13,728 nt of DNA from Kiloniellales bacterium (GTDB lineage Bacteria; Pseudomonadota; Alphaproteobacteria; Kiloniellales; JAKSBE01): the NCBI GenBank assembly GCA_030067055.1, contig JASJAL010000259.1:1-13728 (forward strand), written 5' to 3'. The first letter of the stretch is position 1; every line of letters starts with the position of its first letter. The notes under the pieces are model-generated. The model was not told the DNA's origin. It made no database searches and worked only from the letters and a program-made list of their open reading frames with translations. The position numbers and the translations under genes are program-made. Positions 1-6,330 of this stretch are shown piece by piece.

Positions 1-402
1 CATCACCCCAAGGAGGACCTGATCGCGCGGCGTCTGCAGGAACTGACCGAGGATAGGACGCGGCTCACCCACAAGCTGGAAGCGCAGCACGAGGAGCTCA
101 GCCAGTTGACGCACCGCTTCGCGAAGGTCGTCAGACGGGTCCTGGAGGATGCCGAGCTGCCAAGAGGTCTCTTCGTTCGGGCGGCGCGGGAGTTCATCGA
201 GTCACAGCGGCACCACATGCAGATGGAAGAGGAGCACTTCTTCCCCTATGCCGAGGCCAGGCTCGGCGCCGAGGATCTGGCCGACTTGAACGCGTCCTTG
301 TTCGAGCGGGAAGACCCGCTGTTCGGCTCGAGGGTGGAGCGGGAATTCGAGGCGCTCAGAGAGAGCATCCTGAAGTGGGAAAAGGCCGCCCAGGCAATTT
401 GA
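1..402 (+). CDS. Hemerythrin HHE domain protein, C-terminal part (5' end outside window)
   Basis: The frame is open from the first base to a TGA at 400-402, giving 133 residues. It begins HHPKEDL, a typical hemerythrin-like HHE signature, so the N-terminal helix lies left of the window. Further candidate di-iron ligands are H30 in QHEEL and H72, E76 and H79 in a stretch reading HHMQMEEEHFFP. This is the four-helix-bundle pattern of bacterial single-domain hemerythrins, which bind O2 or NO or act in iron and redox sensing in the cytoplasm. The internal ATG at 106 is not the true start, because that would remove the first two ligand motifs. No partner gene is visible; the next 519 bp are empty of convincing genes. 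The family assignment is firm, the physiological role unknown. Confidence 0.88.
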   Translation, partial: HHPKEDLIARRLQELTEDRTRLTHKLEAQHEELSQLTHRFAKVVRRVLEDAELPRGLFVRAAREFIESQRHHMQMEEEHFFPYAEARLGAEDLADLNASLFEREDPLFGSRVEREFEALRESILKWEKAAQAI

Positions 403-921
403 CACTCTGGCACATGCACTCGAGACCCAAGCGACGACCTTGGCGGCGATGGCTCCCTCGGAGGCGGTCCGCGACGCTGGCGGTGGGCTCGACTCGCCGC
501 GCAATAGTCTGAACTTTCCGTGTGTGATGCCTACTCTCGGCTTCTTCGGCGCACTGTTCCGCGCGCTGATCCGTGACATGCCGGCCGGAAAGGCTCGGGA
601 GATCCTCGGTGCTTGACGCAACGAATCGCGCTACACACCATCGCAGACGGCAAAGCCGGTGCGTTTGCAGTGCTGAGGGCAACCCAGGGAGCGTGAGGCA
701 ACAGCGGCGCGCCGAGCGCGTAGGTCTTGGTCCCTTGCGATCGGCACCGAGATCGGAAGACCGGGTGAACTGGATCGAAGGCAGAACTCGATGAGCGGTT
801 CGCCCGCATAGCTGGAGACACGTGGGGGCGGTTCGGCATATCAGAGCGCTCGAAAGAACCCGGACCATATGAGGTCCCGGCCTGCGCTTGTCGGCAGGCC
901 CAGAAACCAAGGAGGCGAATC
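403..921. other. 519-bp stretch without a convincing gene
   Basis: Open frames on both strands are short or have Arg/Ser/Pro-rich, non-protein-like compositions. The only faintly protein-like item is a 29-codon ORF at 527-616 (ATG to TGA, with the motif LFRALIRDMPAG). It has no Shine-Dalgarno, and its TGA overlaps a TTG at 613 that opens a second short frame ending near 699. The two could be remnants of one decayed gene, but I cannot name it. The right end (862-921) carries two hairpins and the Shine-Dalgarno of the next gene. Confidence 0.6.
862..900 (+). promoter_or_regulatory. Tandem hairpins in the leader of the lipoprotein gene
   Basis: Two inverted repeats lie side by side. GGACC (862-866) pairs with GGTCC (873-877) across ATATGA. 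GGCCTGC (879-885) pairs perfectly with GCAGGCC (894-900) across an 8-nt loop. The second hairpin ends 8 nt before the AAGGAGG at 909-915. Neither is followed by a T-run on either strand, so they do not look like intrinsic terminators. A 5'-UTR stability or translational control element, or a protein-binding site, is possible but inferred. Confidence 0.4.
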
Positions 922-1761
922 ATGCGAGGCCGGCTACCGTTTAGGACCCCAAGGATTTGGGTCGTTGCTTTCGCCGTCATGCTGTCGGCCTGCACCGACC
1001 TCGGCGCCGTGCGCGAGTGGTCGGACACCTCGATGCAGGCCGCTCAGTTCAACGAGATCGTCACGACCTACCAGGACACGCCGGTAAGGCTCGCCGCCTA
1101 CGATCCCAAAAGGTCGGAGGCTTGGAACGCGCAGGCCAATGCCCGCAGAGCGCAGGCCGAGGCTCTCAAGCTGCAGTTGGCCCTGATTGCCGAGTACATG
1201 GGTGCGTTGGCTGCGCTTTCCGCGGACAGCGCAGCGGACTTCTCGACTGAGATCGATGGCTTGACGGGCTCGCTGAAGAAGACCGGACAGGCATCCGAGG
1301 CGACGATCGGCGCGGCCGGCGGTCTCGTGAAGACCCTGCTCAATGCCGGGGCCCAAGCGTGGCAGCGGGACAAGGTCGGAGACCTGATCGAGCAGGCGAA
1401 CCAGCCCCTTCAGGGCCTGCTGACGGGCGAGTTGCGGTCCATCGTAGATACCCACTTCCGCCGTGACCTCGAAAACGAAGCCATACTCCTGGATCTCTAT
1501 TTCGAGAATTTGCTCAAGAAATCGGAGGCCTCGCCGACGGCCAAAGCGGCCTTGAACGAGTGGTTCATCTTGAGAAAGGCGGAGAATGCCCGCCGCTCTG
1601 CGGCATTGGATGCCTATCTCGGCGTATTGGAGAAGATCGCCCAAGGGCATCAGAAGCTGTTCGACAGCCGGAACGATCTGGATGCGAAACAGCTCGTCAA
1701 GGACCTCTACAGGCTCGCCAAGGAGATCCGGGACAACGTGAAGCAACTGATCATAGTGTGA
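922..1761 (+). CDS. Helical lipoprotein of unknown function
   Basis: This 279-residue protein starts at an ATG 6 nt after AAGGAGG (909-915). The N-terminus is basic, then hydrophobic (residues 12-20), and ends in the lipobox LSAC with the lipidated cysteine at C24. The +2 residue is Thr rather than Asp, which in proteobacteria favours outer-membrane sorting. The mature part looks almost entirely alpha-helical, with Ala/Glu/Lys/Leu-rich stretches at about 65-100 and 165-279. They are split by a Gly/Ala-rich, mildly hydrophobic stretch at about 128-147 (motif IGAAGGLVKTLL). I do not recognise the family. It is followed 21 bp later by a small helical protein with its own RBS, so the two probably form an operon. 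The helix, apolar turn, helix layout loosely recalls ClyA-type alpha-pore-forming proteins, but that is structural analogy only. Confidence 0.85.
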   Translation: MRGRLPFRTPRIWVVAFAVMLSACTDLGAVREWSDTSMQAAQFNEIVTTYQDTPVRLAAYDPKRSEAWNAQANARRAQAEALKLQLALIAEYMGALAALSADSAADFSTEIDGLTGSLKKTGQASEATIGAAGGLVKTLLNAGAQAWQRDKVGDLIEQANQPLQGLLTGELRSIVDTHFRRDLENEAILLDLYFENLLKKSEASPTAKAALNEWFILRKAENARRSAALDAYLGVLEKIAQGHQKLFDSRNDLDAKQLVKDLYRLAKEIRDNVKQLIIV

Positions 1762-1782
1762 TGGAACGGGAGGTTTAGGACC

Positions 1783-2181
1783 ATGGCCTTGAGCTCAGAC
1801 GATGTCGGTGCGCTCGCCGATCTGTTCCAGGATGCAGCCGCCGCGATCCGTGACTACTTGCGTGACAATTTCGACACGAGCGACAGCCCGGACTACGTGG
1901 CTTTGAACGACTTCGCTATGACGCTCGTATTGAAGAGCAGCGAGATGACAACCAGCGCGGTTGGTCTTGCCATCGACGAGATGGCCGATGACTCGGCCGA
2001 GCTACGGCAAATCACGGCCGAGGCAAAGGACAGTCTGGGCCAACTGCAGGATATCCGCTCGTTCATCAACCTGGCCGCCGCCGTGGTCGGGCTTGCCACC
2101 GCCATTGCGTCCAAGAACCCGGGCGGCGCATTCAACGCCGCAAAAGACCTTCGGGACGTGCTGCAGGCAGCCAACGCCTAG
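1783..2181 (+). CDS. Small helical protein, probable partner of the upstream lipoprotein
   Basis: This is a 132-residue acidic protein with GGGAGG at 1768-1773 before its ATG, and only 21 bp separate it from the lipoprotein stop. There is no signal peptide. Predicted helices cover about 6-28, 37-66 and 70-92. A hydrophobic stretch follows at about 94-109 (FINLAAAVVGLATAIA), then a KNPGG break and a last helix at 116-130. The single apolar segment could be one membrane-inserting helix or a buried core helix. The family is not recognised. Tight spacing and similar all-helical character suggest a functional pair with the lipoprotein, for example subunit and anchor or effector and cognate partner, but nothing in the sequence proves contact. 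Confidence 0.8.
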   Translation: MALSSDDVGALADLFQDAAAAIRDYLRDNFDTSDSPDYVALNDFAMTLVLKSSEMTTSAVGLAIDEMADDSAELRQITAEAKDSLGQLQDIRSFINLAAAVVGLATAIASKNPGGAFNAAKDLRDVLQAANA

Positions 2182-2320
2182 GGTGCTTTGTCCGAGGGCT
2201 AGTTGTGCTCCTGGATCGAGCCGAAGAAGAATCCGATCGGGATCGATCTCGGTGTCCGGGATGGCTCCGCTGCAGATCAAACAACCGGTAATGAACGCCT
2301 GGGCCAGAACTCCAACCCTG

Positions 2321-2337
2321 GGTTCCTTGAAGGAACC
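2321..2337. repeat. Perfect inverted repeat GGTTCC-TTGAA-GGAACC
   Basis: Six-base arms (2321-2326 and 2332-2337) flank a 5-base centre; counting the inner bases, the symmetry covers all 17 positions around a central G. No T-run follows, so it is not an obvious terminator. It may be an operator for a dimeric regulator or a small RNA hairpin. The site lies 316 bp before the SBP56 start. Confidence 0.4.
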
Positions 2338-2404
2338 GACGGCGCGAAGGTATACTCAGGCCATCCAAACAACCAAGAAAAACGCCGAGTTTCATCCGGC
2401 GAGA

Positions 2405-2422
2405 GAGCCCTTGGCTCATTTT
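2405..2422 (+). terminator. Weak candidate terminator after the helical protein cassette
   Basis: GAGCC (2405-2409) pairs with GGCTC (2413-2417) across CTT and is followed by ATTTT. The stem has only 5 bp and the T tract is short. It lies about 225 bp after the stop at 2181. The position suits termination of the cassette, but the signal is marginal. Confidence 0.25.
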
Positions 2423-2546
2423 CGGCGCGGGCGGACGAGAAAAGCCTAAGCTTCGGTCACACCACGCCATGTCTGTAAGGGATTTGGCAATGCTTTGTCC
2501 CTTTCGGTGATCGCCAACAGGCTCCAAGAGACCGCTCGTCGAGGCG

Positions 2547-2592
2547 GGGCGTAGAACGCCCGGCCGGGTGCCGCAATTCTCAGGAGGCGCCC
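2547..2592 (+). promoter_or_regulatory. GC-rich hairpins in the probable SBP56 leader
   Basis: GGGCGT (2547-2552) pairs with ACGCCC (2556-2561) across AGA. An overlapping perfect palindrome CCCGGCCGGG covers 2559-2568. GGGTGCC (2566-2572) can pair with GGCGCCC (2586-2592) with one G-U pair. The overlap makes the structures mutually exclusive in part, as in attenuators, but GC-rich DNA yields such pairings by chance. They end about 60 bp before the ATG at 2654. Confidence 0.25.
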
Positions 2593-2653
2593 GAGCTTCG
2601 ACTCGATCGGCGCTGCTGGATTCGAGGCTCGGCATCGATAGGGAGCGATCACA

Positions 2654-4048
2654 ATGGCGACTTGGAAACCAGACCCCAGCTTCTATCCCTCTCCGCGTAT
2701 GGCGATGAAGGCGCCGAGCGAGACGCTTGCCTACGTGGCGACCTTCGACCCCGAGCGAAAGGAACCCGATGCCATCGCCGTGGTCGACGTGGATCCGAAT
2801 TCGTCCAGCTATTCAAAGATCGTCGGCCAAACATACATGCCGAACCTCGGCGACGAACTGCATCATTTCGGCTGGAATGCCTGCAGCTCCTGCCTCTGTC
2901 CGAATGCGCCGCATCCTCACGTCGAGCGCCGCTACCTGGTGGTCCCGGGTCTGCGCTCCTCGCGCGTCTACATCCTCGACACCAAGCCCGATCCGGCCAA
3001 TCCCGAGATCGTCAAGGTGATCGAGCCCGAGGAGATCGCCGAGAAGACCGGCTACACCCGGCTCCACACCTCTCATTGCGGCCCCGAGGGCATCTACATC
3101 AACGCACTGGGCAACGCCGAGGGCGAGGCGCCGGGCGGCATCTTCCTAATGGACCATGAGACCTTCGACGTGCGCGGCCGCTGGGAGGTCGAGCGCGGCC
3201 CGCAGCAGCTAGCCTACGATTTCTGGTGGCACCTCGGCTACGACACCATGGTGACCAGCGAATGGGGCACGCCCGCGACCTTCGAGGAGGGCCTCGTCCC
3301 CGAGATCCTGCTCGGCAGCAAGTACGGCCGCCAGCTGCACTTCTGGGACCTTCACAAGCGCTGCCATCTGCAGTCCATCGACCTCGGCGAGGAGTACCAG
3401 CTCGTCTTCGAGCTCAGGCCGGCGCACGACCCGACCAAGGCCTATGGCTTCGTCGGCTGCGTCATCAGCCTGAAGGACCTGTCCGCCTCGGTGTGGACCT
3501 GGTACCGCGACGGCAACAAATGGGCGGTGAAGAAGGTCATCGAGATCCCGGCCGAGCCGGCCGACCCGGACCTGCTGCCGCCGATGCTGAAGGGCTTCAA
3601 GGCGGTGCCGCCGCTGGTCACCGACATCGACCTGTCGATGGACGACAAGTTCCTCTACGTCTCCTGCTGGGGCACGGGCGACATGCACCAGTACGATGTC
3701 TCCGATCCCTTCAATCCGAAGCTGACCGGAAAGGTCCGGATCGGCGGCATTGTTTCCCGGGCCAGCCATCCGGGCGCCGCGAACGGGGCCCTGAACGGCG
3801 GCCCGCAGATGGTCGAGATCAGCCGGGACGGCCGACGCGTCTACTTCACCAACTCGCTCTACGGCGCCATCGACGCGCAGTTCTATCCCGAGGGGATCGA
3901 TGGCTGGATGGTCAAGCTGGACGCCAATCCGGAGGGTGGCATCGCCTTCGATCCTGAGTTCTTCATCCAGTGGCCCGAGAGCCACAGGCCGCATCAAGTG
4001 CGCCTAGAGGGCGGTGACTGCTCTTCGGACTCCTATTGCTATCCCTAG
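2654..4048 (+). CDS. mtoX: Selenium-binding protein 1 (SBP56) family, probable methanethiol oxidase
   Basis: This 464-residue protein matches the SELENBP1/MtoX family along its full length: HHFGWNACSSC (70-80), HTSHC (138-142), DFWWHLGYD, PLVTDIDLSMDDKFLY, GGPQM and a C-terminal GGDCSSD (453-459). The ATG at 2654 follows GGGAG (2641-2645) and gives an N-terminus (MATWKPDP) like that of cytosolic SELENBP1. Characterised members oxidise methanethiol to formaldehyde, H2S and H2O2, and the bacterial enzyme uses copper. H70/H71, H138/H141 and H447 are plausible metal ligands by analogy, and the C77-x-x-C80 pair matches the reactive CSSC site. No signal peptide is visible, whereas the characterised Hyphomicrobium enzyme is exported, so a cytoplasmic location is likely here. 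The usual neighbours (SCO1/SenC-like and MauG-like genes) are absent from this window; a membrane protein follows at 4088. The family is certain, the substrate inferred. Confidence 0.93.
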   Translation: MATWKPDPSFYPSPRMAMKAPSETLAYVATFDPERKEPDAIAVVDVDPNSSSYSKIVGQTYMPNLGDELHHFGWNACSSCLCPNAPHPHVERRYLVVPGLRSSRVYILDTKPDPANPEIVKVIEPEEIAEKTGYTRLHTSHCGPEGIYINALGNAEGEAPGGIFLMDHETFDVRGRWEVERGPQQLAYDFWWHLGYDTMVTSEWGTPATFEEGLVPEILLGSKYGRQLHFWDLHKRCHLQSIDLGEEYQLVFELRPAHDPTKAYGFVGCVISLKDLSASVWTWYRDGNKWAVKKVIEIPAEPADPDLLPPMLKGFKAVPPLVTDIDLSMDDKFLYVSCWGTGDMHQYDVSDPFNPKLTGKVRIGGIVSRASHPGAANGALNGGPQMVEISRDGRRVYFTNSLYGAIDAQFYPEGIDGWMVKLDANPEGGIAFDPEFFIQWPESHRPHQVRLEGGDCSSDSYCYP

Positions 4049-4087
4049 GCTTCTGTCCGGGAGCAAGAACCGCCGTGATGACCTGAC

Positions 4088-4717
4088 GTGACCCAGCTCT
4101 GGCCGTGGCTGACGTTGTTGGGGCTCGGCGCCTTTCACGGCCTCAACCCGGCGATGGGCTGGCTGTTCGCGGTCGCCTTGGGACAGCACCGGCGGAGCCG
4201 TCGGGTCGTGCTTCTGTCGCTCCTGCCCATTGCCTTCGGCCATGCGCTGGCGGTCGCCGCGGTCGTGGCGGTTGTGGTGGCCTTGGGGATCGTAATCGAT
4301 CAGGAGGTTGTCCGGCTCGCGGCCGGCCTGCTGCTCCTGGGCTGGGCGTTCTATCACGCGGTCTTCGGGCACCGTCATCGGGTCAGGGTCGGCATGCAGG
4401 CCGGAATGCTCGGGCTTGCCGTCTGGTCCTTCCTGATGGCGACGGCGCATGGCGCCGGGTTGATGCTCGTGCCCGTCGTCCTCCCGCTCTGCCTGACCGC
4501 TACGCCGGCGCAGGAACTCACGGCCGCCGGATCCCTCCCCCTGTCGCTCGCCGCGGTCGGCATTCACACCCTGGCCATGCTTGCGGTGACGGGCGTCGTC
4601 GCACTCCTGGTCTACGAGTGGATCGGGCTCGCTTTCCTGCGCCGCGGCTGGGTCAATCTCGATCTGATCTGGATACTGGCCTTGGCGGGCGCAGGCGGCG
4701 TCCTGCTGCTGGTGTGA
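4088..4717 (+). CDS. Six-helix membrane protein with conserved histidines (HGLNPAMG type)
   Basis: This 209-residue, strongly hydrophobic protein has about six transmembrane helices, near 5-32, 40-68, 74-93, 104-135, 150-175 and 188-208. An in-frame TGA at 4079-4081 precludes an upstream start, and the GTG at 4088 is the first usable one. No good Shine-Dalgarno adjoins it; GGGAG at 4060-4064 is too distant. It begins 39 bp after the SBP56 stop, so translation may partly depend on coupling. Intramembrane histidine motifs are HGLNPAMG (17-24), GH at 51-52, H90, HRH at 95-97 and ATAHGAG (118-124). The HG.NP motif in helix 1 resembles metal or sulfur exporter-like families (NicO/RcnA-like), but I cannot place it in a named family. 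Metal transport or sulfur-product export serving the neighbouring SBP56 enzyme is an inference from context. Confidence 0.82.
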   Translation: MTQLWPWLTLLGLGAFHGLNPAMGWLFAVALGQHRRSRRVVLLSLLPIAFGHALAVAAVVAVVVALGIVIDQEVVRLAAGLLLLGWAFYHAVFGHRHRVRVGMQAGMLGLAVWSFLMATAHGAGLMLVPVVLPLCLTATPAQELTAAGSLPLSLAAVGIHTLAMLAVTGVVALLVYEWIGLAFLRRGWVNLDLIWILALAGAGGVLLLV

Positions 4718-4754
4718 AGCGGCTCCAACACCGGTTCACGCGAGCCATGCCAGG

Positions 4755-4787
4755 GGACTGTCGGTCAGCCCTCCCGCACGGCAGTCC
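4755..4787. terminator. Candidate bidirectional hairpin between convergent genes
   Basis: GGACTGTCG (4755-4763) pairs with CGGCAGTCC (4779-4787), with one G-U pair and a 15-nt loop. It sits in the 80-bp gap between two convergent stops (4717 and 4798). There is no T-run, so it would act as a weak or Rho-assisted terminator or as an mRNA 3'-end stabiliser. Confidence 0.4.
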
Positions 4788-4797
4788 GCGATCGAAG

Positions 4798-5181
4798 CTA
4801 GCGGCGACCGAACGACTTCTTCAGCGTCTCCTGCCGCTCTCGGTCCAGCGCATCCATTAACTGCAGGGCCGGATCGTGCTCGTGGCGCCATCTCTGTGCC
4901 TGGGTCGCGCGCAGGATATGATCTTGCCGGACCCCCTCTTGAAGCGCGAACTCCTCAGCCCTCGAGCGCGCGGCAGCCAAGAGCGCTTCCCGCTGAGGGC
5001 GAAACTTGCGCTGTAGGCGGCGTATCCGGCTCGGATCGTGCCCGACCAGGATCCTGACCGCGGCGGCCACATTGTATGCTCGCCCTTCGACCAGAAGGTC
5101 GGCGATCTGGGACAAGGCTCTGCCGTCGTCGATCCCGGACCCCAGGGGGCGGCCGCGACCTCGTTGAGGTCTGTCGTTCAT
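4798..5181 (-). CDS. Small basic protein with AT-hook-like RGRP core, putative DNA-binding
   Basis: This is a 127-residue protein. Its ATG (5179-5181) follows GGAGG at about 5190-5194 on the minus strand. The N-terminus is basic and flexible, with RGRP at 9-12 (context QRGRGRPLGSG), the core of an AT-hook minor-groove binding motif. A helical part follows, DDGRALSQIADLLVEG (about 18-33), then a DPSRIRRLQRKFR segment (about 49-61) that could form a helix-turn-helix-like fold, then an Arg/Gln/Glu-rich helical tail. The architecture resembles small GRP..GTG..DD proteins that I recall as hypothetical in other alphaproteobacteria. DNA binding is inferred from composition. Its start faces an A-rich intergenic region with periodic repeats, which makes autoregulation plausible. 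Confidence 0.78.
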   Translation of the reverse strand: MNDRPQRGRGRPLGSGIDDGRALSQIADLLVEGRAYNVAAAVRILVGHDPSRIRRLQRKFRPQREALLAAARSRAEEFALQEGVRQDHILRATQAQRWRHEHDPALQLMDALDRERQETLKKSFGRR

Positions 5182-5234
5182 GGCGTGCCTCCATTACTTC
5201 GTTAGAAAAGTGGTCTCGCAATGGGCGAATAGCA

Positions 5235-5310
5235 AGCGACATGAAATGGTCTTCGAAAGAAAAACAGCGACAGAAATTGAACCGCCAAAGAAAAACGACG
5301 ACAAAAATTC
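5235..5310. repeat. Iteron-like direct repeats with 31-bp period
   Basis: AAAGAAAAAC-type units at 5256-5279 and 5287-5310 match at 20 of 24 positions with an exact 31-bp offset. A further 31 bp to the left, the core AGCGACA recurs (5235-5241, compare 5266-5272 and the variant GACGACA at 5297-5303). A 31-bp period is close to three helical turns, so the cores lie on one face of the DNA. The region is clearly richer in A than its surroundings. No fourth copy is visible on either side. Confidence 0.6.
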
Positions 5311-5314
5311 AATG

Positions 5315-5365
5315 CCCCGGGGTTTTCAATGGCTTGCCACTGCAGCTGCACACAAACCGCGGTTT
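5315..5365. repeat. Cluster of three perfect palindromes
   Basis: CCCCGGGG (5315-5322), TGCAGCTGCA (5341-5350) and AAACCGCGGTTT (5354-5365) fall within 51 bp, right beside the 31-bp repeats. They may be protein-binding half-site pairs upstream of the minus-strand small basic protein gene. I see no ORF using this DNA. Confidence 0.45.
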
Positions 5366-5449
5366 TCGATTCCCGAGGGGTGTTTCTAGTTTCTGGCCCT
5401 GACAACCAGCATTGCGGTCATGTTCGACGCGTAACGCCGACGCAACCGG

Positions 5450-6316
5450 TCATCCGAAGAGGCTCTTGAAGCGATCAATGTTCTGCCGGAAGCCGGCCTC
5501 GAAATCCCCGTCGCCCGGGTGATAGACGCTCTCGTAGGAGATCACGCCGTCGTAGCCGTCCGCCCGCAGGGCTTCGGCCATGGGCTGGAACTGATCGGCG
5601 AGCTGGCCTTCGCCCATCGGCCGGACCTCGAGGGTCGCTTTCGGCGTGTCGACCTGGACGTCCTTGATGTGGATGTGGCCGAGGTAGCCGTCGCGGATCG
5701 TCTCGTAGCCGTCCGGCCAGGCTGCTTCGTGCGCCCAGCAGTTGTTGGCCGGGTCCCAGAGCACCTTCAGGACGTCCTTGGCGTCCAGGTCGTCGATCAG
5801 CTTGCGGCCGGTCCAGCAGGAGTTGACCATGGTGCCGTTCCCGGTCTCCACGACCAGAATGACCCCTTCGCGCCGCGCCAGCTCCACGGCGGGCGCTATC
5901 AGGGGCAATTGCGCCTCCCAGGCGCCCTTGGCCACGTTCCACTGCTCGGCGCCGTGGCTGCCCCAGAGGATCGCCTCCTTCTTGCCGGTCATGATCCGGA
6001 CCCGCGGGCAATCGCACTCCTGCGCCATCTCGATGCAGCGCTTCAGGGCATCCATGTGCCGGGTGTGCAGCTCGTCTCCCGGCTTGGCGGTCGCCATCAG
6101 CATGCCGGCGAAGTTATGGCGTGAGATGCAGGCCACCTGCTTTTCGTGGGCCTTGATAAGCTCGCGCACGGTCGCGCGCTCGGCGCCGTCGAGGTCGCCG
6201 ACCTCCTTGTCGCCGATGTACTGCAGCTCGGCATGATCGAGGCCGTACTCGTCCATGACCGCCAGGGCGTGGGCCAGATCGCGGCTTATGCCGTCGGTGA
6301 TGACTCCAAGCTTCAT
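5450..6316 (-). CDS. Sugar-phosphate isomerase/epimerase-like TIM-barrel protein (hydroxypyruvate isomerase superfamily)
   Basis: This 288-residue protein starts at ATG 6314-6316 (MKLGVITDGIS) behind AAGGAG (about 6325-6330). The frame stays open far upstream, but that DNA codes for the dehydrogenase in another frame. It has the xylose-isomerase-like / AP-endonuclease-2 barrel pattern, with a metal tetrad likely formed by E157 (VVETGNG), D188 (LWDPANN), H216 (HIHIKD) and E262 (SYES). Length and motifs fit hydroxypyruvate isomerases, tetronate isomerases and related keto-sugar isomerases or epimerases acting in the cytosol. It is the second gene of a two-gene operon, 14 bp after the dehydrogenase stop, which suggests consecutive steps in oxidation of a sugar acid or polyol. 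The substrate cannot be read from sequence. Confidence 0.87.
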   Translation of the reverse strand: MKLGVITDGISRDLAHALAVMDEYGLDHAELQYIGDKEVGDLDGAERATVRELIKAHEKQVACISRHNFAGMLMATAKPGDELHTRHMDALKRCIEMAQECDCPRVRIMTGKKEAILWGSHGAEQWNVAKGAWEAQLPLIAPAVELARREGVILVVETGNGTMVNSCWTGRKLIDDLDAKDVLKVLWDPANNCWAHEAAWPDGYETIRDGYLGHIHIKDVQVDTPKATLEVRPMGEGQLADQFQPMAEALRADGYDGVISYESVYHPGDGDFEAGFRQNIDRFKSLFG

Positions 6317-6330
6317 CGAGAGGTCTCCTT

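Larger units (their letters stand above)
2182..2653. other. 472-bp intergenic region with inverted repeats
   Basis: No frame here has a credible start, RBS and protein-like composition; the ORF at 2203-2478 lacks all three. It does hold a perfect inverted repeat at 2321-2337, a weak terminator-like hairpin at 2405-2422 and GC-rich hairpins at 2547-2592 in what should be the leader of the SBP56 gene. I found no convincing sigma-70 promoter by eye. Confidence 0.6.

Noticed and set aside
2203..2478. 91-codon plus-strand ORF in the gap before SBP56
   Set aside because: No ATG/RBS combination of quality and a composition unlike neighbouring proteins; it runs through the hairpins at 2321 and 2405.
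2484..2500. TTGGCA followed by TTTGTC, resembling a sigma-54 promoter
   Set aside because: The invariant GC of the -12 element is missing at the right spacing, and no activator gene is nearby.
3209..3997. 262-codon minus-strand ORF opposite SBP56
   Set aside because: It is a shadow of the strongly conserved SBP56 frame; no RBS or recognisable domain.
5256..5310. Possible CRISPR array
   Set aside because: Only two to three imperfect units with spacers of about 7 bp, no palindromic repeat ends and no cas genes.
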